In this document: positions 54,181 through 63,427 of the stretch, piece after piece
Position numbering within the stretch: the first letter of the stretch is position 1
How the letters are laid out: each line of letters begins with the position of its first letter
Notes under the pieces: model-generated
What the model saw: the letters and a program-made list of their open reading frames with translations, nothing else
The model's database searches: none
What the model was told of the DNA's origin: nothing
Translations under genes and position numbers: made by a program
Assembly: GCA_900319905.1 (NCBI GenBank)
Contig: ONQB01000008.1
Location: forward strand, 42,436 to 106,435
Direction of reading: 5' to 3'
Length of the DNA stretch: 64,000 nt
Source of the DNA: an uncultured Prevotella sp.
GTDB taxonomy: Bacteria; Bacteroidota; Bacteroidia; Bacteroidales; Bacteroidaceae

Positions 54181-54302
54181 ATTGAAGAAGTCCTGGAGTT
54201 CTGGAATCCAGAAGCTCAGTCAAATGCATAAGTACCTGATGATAAGGTATCATTATAGTAATGACAGAACTCCTGAACGTTTGACTCCCGGACTTCTCCA
54301 AT
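54181..54302. repeat. MITE-like element copy B (122 bp), inverted relative to A
   Basis: Terminal inverted repeats ATTGAAGAAGTCC / GGACTTCTCCAAT. Compared with A it carries a 13-base insertion around a small palindrome (ACCTGATGATAAGGT). It lies between valS and the clostripain gene. Confidence 0.85.
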
Positions 54303-54337
54303 TTTGTTACATCCTCTTTATCGTTGTATTATTCTGA

Positions 54338-57046
54338 TTACTTTTTAGCTTTCAGCGCCTTGAGACTTTCCTCAAGAGCGGCTATCTTCTCTTCAGCGTC
54401 GCTTTGCTTCTTGCGCTCCTTAGCCACGACGGCCTCAGGGGCATGAGCCACAAAGTTAGCGTTGGCAAGCTTCTTCTGAACGCCAGCAAGGAACTGCTGC
54501 AGATGCTGGAGGTCTTTCTCTTGCTTCTCAATCTCTGCGTCCACATCAATGAGGTCGCCCACAGGAACGGCGAACTCGTCGGTGCCAATCATGAAGGCCG
54601 ATGCATCGGCGGTCTTCTCCTGAGCAACGGTGATGGCCTTGAGATTGCCCATCTTGCTGATGATGCCATTGTAGTCAGCATAATGGTTGTCGCCGATGGC
54701 CTGCAGCTCCAGTTCCTTCTTGGGAGCAATATTCTTGTCGTTGCGGATGGCGCGCACGCCTGCAACGATTTGCTTGACCGACTCTATACGGGCAATGAGA
54801 CGACGGTCGGCGTCGGTAGGCGCATCAATATGCAGCTGAGACACCATGATGCTCTCGTTGGCCTTGCGCTCATAGATGTGCTGCCACAATTCTTCGGTGA
54901 TGAACGGCATGAAGGGATGAAGCATCTGCATCAACCGCTCGAAGAAACGTAGCGTGGCGTCCATAGTGGTCTTGTCGATAGGCTGCTGCTTGCCGTCGAT
55001 ATAGGCTGGCTTTACCATCTCCAGATACCAGGAGCTGAACTCATCCCAGAACAGACGATAGACGGTCATCAGCGCCTCAGAGATGCGATAGGTCTTAAAT
55101 TGCTCGTTCATGGTCTCGTTGGTGACTTTCAGCATGGCATCGAACCACTCCACAGCCTGACGGCACTCGTCACTCTGCGGAATGTCGGCCACCTGCCAGC
55201 CCTTCACCAGGCGGAAGGCATTCCAAATCTTATTGTTGAAGTTGCGGCCTTGCTCGCACAGTGACTCGTCGAAGAGAATGTCGTTGCCGGCAGGAGCCGA
55301 CAGCATCATGCCCATGCGGACGCCGTCGGCACCATACTTGTCGATGAGGTCGATGGGGTCGGGCGAGTTGCCAAGGCTCTTCGACATCTTGCGGCCGAGC
55401 TTGTCGCGCACGATACCCGTGAAGTAAACGTGCTTGAAAGGCATCTTGCCGCGATACTCGTAGCCGGCCATGATCATGCGGGCCACCCAGAAGAAGATGA
55501 TGTCAGGACCGGTCACCAGGTCAGACGTGGGATAATAATAATTGATCTCGGCATTATCAGGGTCGAGTATGCCGTTGAACAGCGAGATAGGCCACAGCCA
55601 AGAAGAGAACCATGTGTCGAGGCAGTCGCTCTCCTGCTCAAGGTCACTGGCCTTGACGGACGGGTTCTTTTGCTGAGCCAGCTGCAATGCCTCTTCGGCG
55701 GTTTCGGCTACCACAAAGTCGCGCTTGCCGTCGGTAGTGGTGAAGTAGTAAGCCGGTATGCGGTGGCCCCACCATAGCTGACGGCTGATGCACCAGTCTT
55801 TGATGTTCTCAAGCCAATAGCGATAAGTATTTTTGTATTTCTTCGGGAAGAACTCTATCTCGTCATTCATCACCGGCGGCAATGCCAGGTCGGCAAAGTG
55901 CTGCATCTTGAGGAACCACTGTGTGGACAGCTTAGGCTCAATGGGCACGTTGGTACGCTCGGAGAAACCTACCTTGTTGTCGTAGTCCTCTATCTTCTCC
56001 ATCAAGCTTTTGTCCTGAAGGTCGATGGCAATCTGCTTACGCACGTCCATACGGTCCTGGCCGACATACATGCCAGCGGCTTCCGAGATGGTGCCGTCGT
56101 CGTTGAAGATATCGATGGTCTCGAGGTGATGCTTCAATCCGAGGTTGTGGTCATTGACATCGTGGGCCGGTGTGACTTTCAGACAGCCGGTACCGAACTG
56201 GATGTCCACATAGTCGTCCTCAATCACGGGGATGGTGCGGTTGACCAATGGCACAATGACGTGCAGGCCCTTCAGCCAGGTGTTTTTCACATCATTGGGG
56301 TTGATGCACATGGCAGAGTCGCCCATGATGGTCTCAGGACGTGTGGTGGCTACCACAGCGTAGTAGCCCTTGGCATCCTGGTGGATGACATTGCCTTCGT
56401 CTTTGCGGACCACCTTGCTCTGGTCGGCGTCGGCCACGTAGTATTTGAGATAGTAGAGCTTGGAGTGCTCTTCCTTGTAGATGACTTCCTCGTCAGACAG
56501 TGCGGTCTTGGCTTTCGGGTCCCAGTTGACCATGCGGGCGCCACGATAGATAAGACCCTTGCGGTAGAGGTCGACAAAAACGTGGATGACGCTCTTCGAC
56601 CGCGTCTCGTCCATGGTGAAGGACGTGCGGTCCCAGTCGCATGAGCAGCCCAGCTTGCGGAGCTGCTTCAGGATAATGCCTCCATGCTCGCGCGTCCAGT
56701 CCCACGCATGTTCAAGAAACTGCTCACGCGTGAGATCCGTCTTTTTGATGCCTTGCTCGGCAAGCTTTCCCACTACCTTGGCCTCGGTGGCAATAGAAGC
56801 ATGGTCGGTACCAGGTACCCAGCAGGCATTCTTGCCTTCCATACGGGCACGGCGTACGAGAATATCCTGAATAGTGTTGTTGAGCATGTGCCCCATGTGC
56901 AGTACACCGGTAACATTTGGCGGCGGTATCACCACTGTATAAGGCTCGCGGCCATCGGGTTTGGAACTGAACAGCTTGTTGTCAAGCCAGTACTGATACC
57001 ATTTCGACTCTACTTCCTTAGGGTCGTACTTACTTGCTAATTCCAT
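54338..57046 (-). CDS. valS: Valyl-tRNA synthetase
   Basis: A 902-residue class I synthetase charging tRNA(Val). The HIGH motif is 'HMGH' (50-53) in '[20 protein letters not shown]', and KMSKS appears as '[14 protein letters not shown]'. The CP1 editing domain ('[19 protein letters not shown]') hydrolyses Thr-tRNA(Val). The C-terminal coiled coil (about 835-902) is the usual ValRS tail. Divergent from mazG. MITE copy B lies just downstream of its stop. Confidence 0.98.
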   Translation of the reverse strand: MELASKYDPKEVESKWYQYWLDNKLFSSKPDGREPYTVVIPPPNVTGVLHMGHMLNNTIQDILVRRARMEGKNACWVPGTDHASIATEAKVVGKLAEQGIKKTDLTREQFLEHAWDWTREHGGIILKQLRKLGCSCDWDRTSFTMDETRSKSVIHVFVDLYRKGLIYRGARMVNWDPKAKTALSDEEVIYKEEHSKLYYLKYYVADADQSKVVRKDEGNVIHQDAKGYYAVVATTRPETIMGDSAMCINPNDVKNTWLKGLHVIVPLVNRTIPVIEDDYVDIQFGTGCLKVTPAHDVNDHNLGLKHHLETIDIFNDDGTISEAAGMYVGQDRMDVRKQIAIDLQDKSLMEKIEDYDNKVGFSERTNVPIEPKLSTQWFLKMQHFADLALPPVMNDEIEFFPKKYKNTYRYWLENIKDWCISRQLWWGHRIPAYYFTTTDGKRDFVVAETAEEALQLAQQKNPSVKASDLEQESDCLDTWFSSWLWPISLFNGILDPDNAEINYYYPTSDLVTGPDIIFFWVARMIMAGYEYRGKMPFKHVYFTGIVRDKLGRKMSKSLGNSPDPIDLIDKYGADGVRMGMMLSAPAGNDILFDESLCEQGRNFNNKIWNAFRLVKGWQVADIPQSDECRQAVEWFDAMLKVTNETMNEQFKTYRISEALMTVYRLFWDEFSSWYLEMVKPAYIDGKQQPIDKTTMDATLRFFERLMQMLHPFMPFITEELWQHIYERKANESIMVSQLHIDAPTDADRRLIARIESVKQIVAGVRAIRNDKNIAPKKELELQAIGDNHYADYNGIISKMGNLKAITVAQEKTADASAFMIGTDEFAVPVGDLIDVDAEIEKQEKDLQHLQQFLAGVQKKLANANFVAHAPEAVVAKERKKQSDAEEKIAALEESLKALKAKK

Positions 57047-57092
57047 CTGTCTATATAAAGTTTTTATTTGTGCTTTACTATATTAAACGATG

Positions 57093-57100
57093 CAAAATTA
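57093..57100 (-). promoter_or_regulatory. -7 box TAATTTTG for valS
   Basis: Minus strand, in the 19-base sequence AAATTAGTAATTTTGCATC identical to the hup promoter region. Confidence 0.55.
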
Positions 57101-57122
57101 CTAATTTTCAATTGAAAACTAT

Positions 57123-57130
57123 TACCTTTG
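57123..57130 (+). promoter_or_regulatory. -7 box TACCTTTG for mazG
   Basis: TAnnTTTG match 19 bases before ATG 57150, back-to-back with the valS promoter. Confidence 0.55.
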
Positions 57131-57149
57131 CAACAAAAAGATTTCAATC

Positions 57150-58106
57150 ATGCATACGAGAGAGGAAAAACTGGCTGCATTTGGCAGATTGCTTGACATT
57201 CAGGAACGTTTGAGAAAGGAATGTCCCTGGGACCGGAAGCAGACCTATGACAGCCTGCGGCCTAATACGATAGAAGAGGTGTATGAGTTGTGCGACGCGC
57301 TCATCAATGATGATACGGAAAATATCTACAAGGAGCTCGGCGACGTGATGGAACATGTGGTGCTCTACAGCATCATGGGCGAGGAATCGGGAGACTTCGA
57401 TGTCGCCGATGTCTGTAATCATCAGGCCGACAAATTGATGTTCAGGCATCCGTTTATCAATTGGAAGCAACAACCGCCTAAGACCCAGTCCGCTGACCAA
57501 AAACCAGACTGGACCGTGACCGATCCTAACCTCACCATTAACCAAAACGGACAAGTGGTCTATAAAGAGGAAGTCGAGCCGGGCAAGTCGGCAGCTGACA
57601 AAGCAGAGGCTGATGTTACCATCTCTCAGGATTTGAAAGACGGAAAGGGCAAGGCTTCCGATGTGGAAATCACATGGGAGCAGATCAAACAGAAAGAGAA
57701 AAATGGCAACAAGACGGTGCTGGGCGGCGTGCCCAAGTCGCTGCCTTCTCTCATCAAGGCGTATCGCATTCAGGACAAGGCACGCAATGTGGGCTTTGAC
57801 TGGAAGCATAAGGAAGACGTTTGGGTGAAGGTGAGAGAAGAACTGGGCGAACTGGAAGCTGAGCTCAACAAGGGTGACCAGGAGCAGTCGACCCGTGAGA
57901 TGGGTGACTTCATCTTCAGTATTATCAATGCTGCGCGACTTTATCGCATCAATCCCGACAATGCCTTGGAATACACCAATCGCAAGTTTATGGCTCGTTT
58001 CGGCTATATTGAGCAGAAAGCGAAAGAACGGGGTAAGGCAATCAAGGAGATGACACTGGAAGAGATGGACAAGTATTGGAATGAGGCTAAGACGAAAGGC
58101 CTCTGA
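57150..58106 (+). CDS. mazG: MazG nucleoside triphosphate pyrophosphohydrolase with an inserted linker
   Basis: A 318-residue MazG that hydrolyses NTPs to NMP + PPi. The first MazG domain (about 1-105) has 'ECPWDRKQTYDSLRPNTIEE' and 'ELGDVMEHVVLYS'. The second (about 185-318) has 'LGGVPKSLPSLIKAYRIQDK', 'REELGELEAEL' and 'EMGDFIFSIINAARL'. Usual MazG is about 260 residues; here a hydrophilic insert of roughly 55 residues ('NWKQQPPKTQSADQKPDWTV' onward) separates the domains. Confidence 0.93.
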   Translation: MHTREEKLAAFGRLLDIQERLRKECPWDRKQTYDSLRPNTIEEVYELCDALINDDTENIYKELGDVMEHVVLYSIMGEESGDFDVADVCNHQADKLMFRHPFINWKQQPPKTQSADQKPDWTVTDPNLTINQNGQVVYKEEVEPGKSAADKAEADVTISQDLKDGKGKASDVEITWEQIKQKEKNGNKTVLGGVPKSLPSLIKAYRIQDKARNVGFDWKHKEDVWVKVREELGELEAELNKGDQEQSTREMGDFIFSIINAARLYRINPDNALEYTNRKFMARFGYIEQKAKERGKAIKEMTLEEMDKYWNEAKTKGL

Positions 58107-58162
58107 TCATAGGTTGGCATCTCAACATTTAGTTTTAATAGTTAGCTTAATTATAAGAAAAT

Positions 58163-58723
58163 ATGAGGAAGTCGATTTTTCTTTTGGTAGCGGTCGCAAT
58201 GATTACTTTAGCGATTACCGGGTGTAAGAATAAATCACAACAGAGGACTGCCAACGACAGCATTGCTGCCGAGTCTTCAGCTGTGACAGACTCTACTATC
58301 TATGGTGTGTGTGGCGAGAATACGGCTATGCATACGCTGTCGCTGATTACAGATGCTGGCGACACTTTGCAGTTTATGCTGGATGACTCAGAAACTGATC
58401 CTGTGGTGGGCGGACTGCTTGCCGGTGACCGACTGGCAGTGATGGAAGGCCCGGAGATGGATGGCGAAAAAACTGCTAAGAAGGTGATCAACATGACTAC
58501 GCTTATGGGTAAATGGACCAGCCTTGACAAGAACTTTGAAATACAAGAGGGAGGTGTCGTGAAGTCGTATGTTGAGGCAGAAAAGAATCCTTGGACCAGC
58601 TGGAAGATTGTCAACGGACGACTGGTACTCAACCGAGATACCTTCGATATTGACAATCTGGGTAGCGATTCCCTTTATCTGGAAAACAACAAGGGTATCT
58701 TCGTATACAAGAGGGCTAAATAG
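58163..58723 (+). CDS. Lipocalin-like lipoprotein of unknown function
   Basis: A 186-residue lipoprotein with Cys21 in 'TLAITGCKNKSQQR'. The +2 to +5 residues are basic or polar, so the Bacteroidetes surface-export signal is absent and a periplasmic-facing location is expected. The C-terminal half ('LMGKWTSLDKNFEIQEGG', 'SWKIVNGRLVLNRDTFDIDN') looks like the small lipocalin-like fold common in Prevotella lipoproteins. No catalytic motif. It lies between mazG and rnz (8 bases from the latter). Confidence 0.72.
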   Translation: MRKSIFLLVAVAMITLAITGCKNKSQQRTANDSIAAESSAVTDSTIYGVCGENTAMHTLSLITDAGDTLQFMLDDSETDPVVGGLLAGDRLAVMEGPEMDGEKTAKKVINMTTLMGKWTSLDKNFEIQEGGVVKSYVEAEKNPWTSWKIVNGRLVLNRDTFDIDNLGSDSLYLENNKGIFVYKRAK

Positions 58724-58731
58724 AAGAGAAA

Positions 58732-59649
58732 ATGGAACCGTTCAATGTTCACGTCTTGGGGTGTGGCAGCGCGCTGCCTACCTTGAAACATAGTGCGTCG
58801 TCACAGGTCGTGGAGATACGCGGCAAGTTCTTTATGATTGATTGTGGTGAAGGCACGCAGATACAACTGCGACGCTCACGCATCGGATTTACAAAGATAA
58901 GCGCCGTGTTTATTTCGCATCTTCATGGTGACCATTGCTTTGGGCTCATTGGACTGATATCTACCTTCGGCATGTTGGGACGTACGGCTCCACTGCATGT
59001 GTATGCGCCGGCGCCAATGGGACCACTGCTCAAACTGCAGATGGAGATGTTCTGCACGGGACTGGAGTTTAAGGTGGAGTTTCATCCTGTTGACACAACC
59101 CGGCAACTGGTTGTCTATGAAGATAGAAGCCTGACGGTAGAGACGGTTCCGCTGGAGCACCGCATTGAATGCTGTGGCTACATCTTTCGTGAAAAGGCCA
59201 CCCTGCCACATATACGGCGAGATATGATTGACTGTTTCGAAATACCAGTCAGTCAGATTAATAATATCAAAAATGGGGCAGACTGGACTACGGCAGACGG
59301 TAAGGTGATTGCCAACAGTCGTCTGACCTTTCCTGCTGATCCGCCAAGGGCGTATGCCTATTGCTGTGACACGCGGTATATTCCTACTTTGTACAAGAGG
59401 GTAGAAGGGGTCAACCTGCTTTACCACGACTCTACTTATGACAGCAGTTGCTCTGAAAGGGCCAGACTCTACTTCCATTCCACCTCGCAGCAGGCCGCAC
59501 AGGTGGCCCGAGATGCTCATGCGAAAGAATTGCTGTTAGGTCATTTTAGTGCACGATATGACAATGAGGACCATATCCTCAAAGAAGCACAGGCTGTTTT
59601 CCCAAATAGTGTGCTGGCTAAGGAAGGCTTGGTCGTACCTGTACGCTAA
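58732..59649 (+). CDS. rnz: Ribonuclease Z (tRNA 3' processing endonuclease)
   Basis: A 305-residue metallo-beta-lactamase-fold RNase Z. 'VLGCGSALPTLKHSASSQVV' and the zinc motif His63-x-His65-x-Asp67-His68 in 'SHLHGDHCFG' are present, with 'GYIFREK', 'YCCDTRY' and 'LLYHDSTY' further on, and the final His in 'LLGHFSARY'. It cuts the tRNA 3' trailer. Its start is 8 bases after the previous stop, so it is probably co-transcribed with the upstream lipoprotein gene. Confidence 0.95.
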   Translation: MEPFNVHVLGCGSALPTLKHSASSQVVEIRGKFFMIDCGEGTQIQLRRSRIGFTKISAVFISHLHGDHCFGLIGLISTFGMLGRTAPLHVYAPAPMGPLLKLQMEMFCTGLEFKVEFHPVDTTRQLVVYEDRSLTVETVPLEHRIECCGYIFREKATLPHIRRDMIDCFEIPVSQINNIKNGADWTTADGKVIANSRLTFPADPPRAYAYCCDTRYIPTLYKRVEGVNLLYHDSTYDSSCSERARLYFHSTSQQAAQVARDAHAKELLLGHFSARYDNEDHILKEAQAVFPNSVLAKEGLVVPVR

Positions 59650-59708
59650 ATAATGTTAAACAGTGATATTTCTTTGCCAGTAAACGACTGACATTGATAT
59701 ATTTTTAA

Positions 59709-59716
59709 TATATTTG
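59709..59716 (+). promoter_or_regulatory. -7 box TATATTTG
   Basis: TAnnTTTG match 22 bases before ATG 59739; probable promoter for the small secreted protein and L,D-transpeptidase unit. Confidence 0.55.
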
Positions 59717-59738
59717 CACAATAAAAAGATACGTGCGT

Positions 59739-60047
59739 ATGACAAAAAATATACTCTTAACACTCATCTTCTCATTTGGCCTTTGCGGATTCATGTCACA
59801 GGCAAAGGCCATGCCTGGCATAGAGATCGTGGAGAATGATTTCTCTCAGATTTCTATTGATGTGAAAGGCAATGTGTTGCATGTGGCAGGAGCTGCTGGT
59901 GAGAATCTATACGTCTATAATATCACGGGCGTGAGGGTGCTCAGCATCAGGGTGGATGGCAATGATAAGAGCTACAATCTTAACTTGCCCAAAGGATGCT
60001 ATATAGTAAAGGTGGGCAACGTGGTCCGTAAGATTTCTATTCGCTAA
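59739..60047 (+). CDS. Small secreted protein resembling a stand-alone C-terminal sorting-like domain
   Basis: A 102-residue protein: signal peptide ('ILLTLIFSFGLCGFMSQAKA') followed by an 80-residue beta-rich domain ('ENLYVYNITGVRVLSIRVDG', 'LPKGCYIVKVGNVVRKISIR'). That domain is like the C-terminal tails of large secreted Bacteroidetes proteins, but with no cargo attached. A GTG two codons upstream is an alternative start. It lies 8 bases before the L,D-transpeptidase gene. Confidence 0.75.
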   Translation: MTKNILLTLIFSFGLCGFMSQAKAMPGIEIVENDFSQISIDVKGNVLHVAGAAGENLYVYNITGVRVLSIRVDGNDKSYNLNLPKGCYIVKVGNVVRKISIR

Positions 60048-60055
60048 AGCATCGT

Positions 60056-61663
60056 ATGAATGTGAGATTGCGGGTCGCTTTACTTTCACATTTACCATTC
60101 CTGTTAGTCTTTTTCCTCCTGCTTCAAGGCTTGACCGGATGTCATGAGCGGGTTACCAACCCAAATCTTGAGGCTTCCTTGGATGACTATGATTCATTGT
60201 CATCTAAGGTGTTGTCGTTGTCTCCCCATAAGTTTCGTAGGGCTTTGAATGAAATGTTGGCTGCTGACAGCGATTCTACGTTATCTGACTTCTATACTCG
60301 TAAATACTATTCAAATCATAATAACCTGGTTTGGGTTGACCGGAAGGGTATAGACCGAAGAGCGGATTCTCTTGTCTTTGTGCTGCGGCAGGTGAGTCGG
60401 ATAGGCTTCAATCCTTCCAAGTTTCGTTTGCAGCAGATTGAACTTGACTTGAGAAGGGCGCGACTGCTGGACTTCGGGACTAACGACAATGACATCAATC
60501 ATGTTTATGCAAGGTTGGAGTATAATCTCACGAAGGCATATTTCCGCTATGCGGCTGGACAGCAGTTTGGCTTTGTAAATCCTAATAGGCTTTATAATAG
60601 GTTGGATGTGCATGATTCCAAGGATAAGGGTGGGGGACAGGTTTCCTATCGTACTTTGTTTGCATTGCCATGTCCTACTCCTAACAGTTCCTTCTATCAT
60701 CGTGCCCTTCACAACGTGCATGTGGATAGTGTATCGGAGTTCCTCAAACAGGTAGAACCTCGGTCTTCTTATTATAAGCGTCTACTGAGTTTGTTACAGT
60801 CCGACTCGGTCTCTTATTTTGGAAAACGCTTGGTACTGGTCAATCTGGAGCGGTGCCGCTGGCGCCTCAATCGTTATCCTTGGGATGAAAACAAGGCGGT
60901 TGTTGTCAATATCCCTTCGTTCCGTCTGATGGCCGTTAATGGCTCAAAAACGCTTTCTATGCGAATTGGGTGTGGATCGTTAAAGACAAAAACGCCTCTG
61001 CTGTGCAGTCAGATCACTCGCATGGATATTAATCCACAATGGATTATGCCTCGAAGTATTGTGAAAAAATCGATCATTCCTCATCTTGGCAATAGAAGTT
61101 ATTTCCTACGCCATCATTATTTCATAAGAGAACGTGCCACAGGCAAGATAGTTGCCCCACGTTATGACCTGCGTTATGGTTTGGAAGACGGAACCTTTCT
61201 CGCCATTCAAGAGGGTGGAGAAGGCAATGCGCTGGGCAGGATTATCTTCCGATTCCTCAATGGATTGTCCATCTACCTGCATGATACTTCATCAAAAGAA
61301 GTGTTTTCACGTGATGATCGTGATGTCAGCCATGGATGCATTCGTGTGGAAAAGCCATTCGACCTGGCTGTCTTCTTGCTGGGGAATAATCATGATGCCT
61401 TGGTAAAAAAGATATGGTACTCCATGCATGCTGATGTGTCGCCATTAGGAAAGGAAAAATCTGAACTCACGGATAAAGAAAAGGCAGTTGCCGATACGCT
61501 GCAGCGCAAACTGTTGGTAGGGGCAGTTCCTGTAAATCCTGCGGTTCCTGTTTATATCCTGTACTTTACGATCTATCCAAATGAAAACGGAGTACTGCGT
61601 AGCTATAGTGACGTCTATGGATACGATAGCCTGATTTACCATCAATTGAAAAACTATATTTAA
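60056..61663 (+). CDS. L,D-transpeptidase (YkuD/YcbB-like) lipoprotein
   Basis: A 535-residue putative lipoprotein (Cys29 in 'LQGLTGCHERV', no surface-export tail, so periplasmic). An N-terminal scaffold (about 60-280) includes a YcbB-like region 'FNPSKFRLQQIELDLRRARL'. The YkuD catalytic domain (about 285-450) carries 'VNIPSFRLMAVNG' and the active site 'DVSHGCIRVEKP' with His426 and Cys428. It would form 3-3 crosslinks or attach proteins to peptidoglycan. Confidence 0.9.
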   Translation: MNVRLRVALLSHLPFLLVFFLLLQGLTGCHERVTNPNLEASLDDYDSLSSKVLSLSPHKFRRALNEMLAADSDSTLSDFYTRKYYSNHNNLVWVDRKGIDRRADSLVFVLRQVSRIGFNPSKFRLQQIELDLRRARLLDFGTNDNDINHVYARLEYNLTKAYFRYAAGQQFGFVNPNRLYNRLDVHDSKDKGGGQVSYRTLFALPCPTPNSSFYHRALHNVHVDSVSEFLKQVEPRSSYYKRLLSLLQSDSVSYFGKRLVLVNLERCRWRLNRYPWDENKAVVVNIPSFRLMAVNGSKTLSMRIGCGSLKTKTPLLCSQITRMDINPQWIMPRSIVKKSIIPHLGNRSYFLRHHYFIRERATGKIVAPRYDLRYGLEDGTFLAIQEGGEGNALGRIIFRFLNGLSIYLHDTSSKEVFSRDDRDVSHGCIRVEKPFDLAVFLLGNNHDALVKKIWYSMHADVSPLGKEKSELTDKEKAVADTLQRKLLVGAVPVNPAVPVYILYFTIYPNENGVLRSYSDVYGYDSLIYHQLKNYI

Positions 61664-61676
61664 TCATCCTGATGTT

Positions 61677-62216
61677 GTGAAAAAAGACGAGAAACAACTG
61701 GTCGCCCTTTTAACTAATCCGGCAACGCGAGAACGTGCGTTCGCCGAATTGGTAAAGCAGTACAGCCAACCACTGTATTGGCAGATTCGTCGGCTGGTGC
61801 TTTCTCACGATAATGCGGATGATGTGCTTCAAAATACATTTGTTAAAGCATGGATGAATATTGATAGTTTCCAGGGTAAGTCTCAACTCTCTACCTGGAT
61901 GTACCGTATTGCCATCAATGAGTCGATCGATTTCTTGCGTCGCCAACGCAATGTCTCAACACTTGATATTGATGATGCTCCTAATGTCGCTAATCAATTA
62001 ATGAGTGATGACTATTTTGATGGAGATGAAGCACAGGCAATGTTGCAGCAGGCGATTGCCAAGTTGCCGGAAGTGCAGCGTACTGTTTTCAACCTGCGCT
62101 ATTACGACGACATGAAGTATTCGGAAATATCCAAGATCCTCAATACAAGTGTTGGTGCTCTCAAAGCCAGCTATCATATTGCGGTTAAGAAGATTAAAGA
62201 GGAACTTGATAAGTAA
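61677..62216 (+). CDS. Sigma-70 family (ECF-type) RNA polymerase sigma factor
   Basis: A 179-residue sigma factor with region 2 ('DNADDVLQNTFVKAWMNIDS', 'LSTWMYRIAINESIDFLRRQ') and region 4 ('LPEVQRTVFNLRYYDDMKYS', 'LNTSVGALKASYHIAVKKI'). It starts with GTG (61677); the ATG five bases upstream is out of frame and meets a stop at once. It follows the L,D-transpeptidase by 13 bases. No anti-sigma gene follows: the next 370 bases are a 9-bp repeat array. Confidence 0.9.
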   Translation: MKKDEKQLVALLTNPATRERAFAELVKQYSQPLYWQIRRLVLSHDNADDVLQNTFVKAWMNIDSFQGKSQLSTWMYRIAINESIDFLRRQRNVSTLDIDDAPNVANQLMSDDYFDGDEAQAMLQQAIAKLPEVQRTVFNLRYYDDMKYSEISKILNTSVGALKASYHIAVKKIKEELDK

Positions 62217-62307
62217 TACAGCAATCTTTGCTATTCCTTTTTTTCTTCTTTTCTTCTTTTCTTCTTGTCTACTTGTTTATCTTCTGTCTTGCCTATCTCG
62301 TCGTATC

Positions 62308-62594
62308 TGCCTACCTTGCCTATCTGCCTACTTTGCCTATTCCGCCTACCTTGCCTATCTTGCCTACTTTGCCTATCCTGCCTACTTTGCCTATCCTGCC
62401 TACCTTGCCTATCCTGCCTACTTTGCCTATTCCGCCTACCTTGCCTATCTTGCCTACTTTGCCTATCCTGCCTACCTTGCCTATCCTGCCTACTTTGCCT
62501 ATCCAGCCTATCTGCCTATCCTGCCTACTTTGCCTATCCCGCCTATCTTGCCTATCCTGCCTACTTTGCCTATTTCGCCTACCTTAGCCTATTT
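62308..62594 (+). repeat. 9-bp minisatellite, array 1 (about 31 units)
   Basis: Tandem 9-mers of consensus TGCCTAyyT, often alternating TGCCTACTT and TGCCTATCC to give an 18-bp higher-order unit. Two units are 8 bp. All three plus-strand frames stay open only because 9 is divisible by 3. The array end covers the stop codon of the HAD gene (62584-62586). Confidence 0.95.
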
Positions 62595-63372
62595 TCCCTT
62601 CCCTTAAAAGCTTCAGCGCCCAACTTACTCCCCCTTCATCAACGCTTTTCGTCACATAGTCAGCAATAGCCTTTACATTGGCGCCGGCATTGCCCATGGC
62701 CACACCGATACCCGCGCGCTTGATAATAGAGATATCGTTACCACCATCGCCAAATGCCATCGTTTCAGCAATGTTGATGCCTTCATGCTTCGCCATGGAC
62801 TCCAATCCCTTCCCTTTATCAGCATCTACATGTGTGATATCCGTGAATACTTCCGACCACCGTCCACTCACGCAGGCCTGTAGCCGTGGCATTACTTCTG
62901 CTTCCTCTGTCATTGTAAAGAAAGGACTCACTTGTAGAATGGGCTCTTCCATAACTTCGTCTAAACTGGAAAAGTGAAAATCCTTCAATCCTAAATAGTC
63001 TACAAATTGCCTTTTCAGCGTTGGCGTCTCTTGAAAGGTAGCGATATGCTCTGTACCGACTACCACACACGACCGACCCTTGTCACGGCACGCTGTGAGC
63101 ACCGTTCGTACGTCATCCTTTAGCAATACGTGAAGACCGAAGCACTCGTTATCAACTCGGCATAGTGCCCCATTTGTCGTAATGTAACCGTCAATGAGTG
63201 CTGTAATCTGTTCGAGATTCGTGATGAATGGAATGGGACGTCCCGTTGATATGTAGATTCTCACCCCATCATCGTGCGCCTTAGTAAGAGCTTCCACCGT
63301 TGATTGTGGGATATTGTGCGTCTTAAAACTCACTAATGTACCATCAATATCAAAAAACAATGCCTTTATCAT
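62584..63372 (-). CDS. Cof-type HAD-IIB family hydrolase
   Basis: A 262-residue HAD phosphatase. The nucleophile loop 'ALFFDIDGTLVSF' has Asp8 and Asp10. 'YISTGRPIPF' is motif II, Lys in 'DADKGKGLESMAKHEG' is motif III, and 'MAFGDGGNDISIIKRAG' is motif IV. The C2B cap lies in between. Likely substrates are sugar phosphates, FMN or pyridoxal phosphate; specificity cannot be read. The gene is bracketed by two arrays of the same 9-bp repeat, and its leader contains a 27-bp duplication. Confidence 0.93.
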   Translation of the reverse strand: MIKALFFDIDGTLVSFKTHNIPQSTVEALTKAHDDGVRIYISTGRPIPFITNLEQITALIDGYITTNGALCRVDNECFGLHVLLKDDVRTVLTACRDKGRSCVVVGTEHIATFQETPTLKRQFVDYLGLKDFHFSSLDEVMEEPILQVSPFFTMTEEAEVMPRLQACVSGRWSEVFTDITHVDADKGKGLESMAKHEGINIAETMAFGDGGNDISIIKRAGIGVAMGNAGANVKAIADYVTKSVDEGGVSWALKLLREGKIG

Positions 63373-63427
63373 ACTTATATAGTTATTATTTTACGTTGTA
63401 TGTCTTTTTTTTATTGTTAGTTATATA

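Noticed and set aside
62149-62669. Three overlapping plus-strand open frames of 119-152 codons in array 1
   Set aside because: They are open in all three frames because the 9-bp unit has no stop and is divisible by three. No start context or family features.
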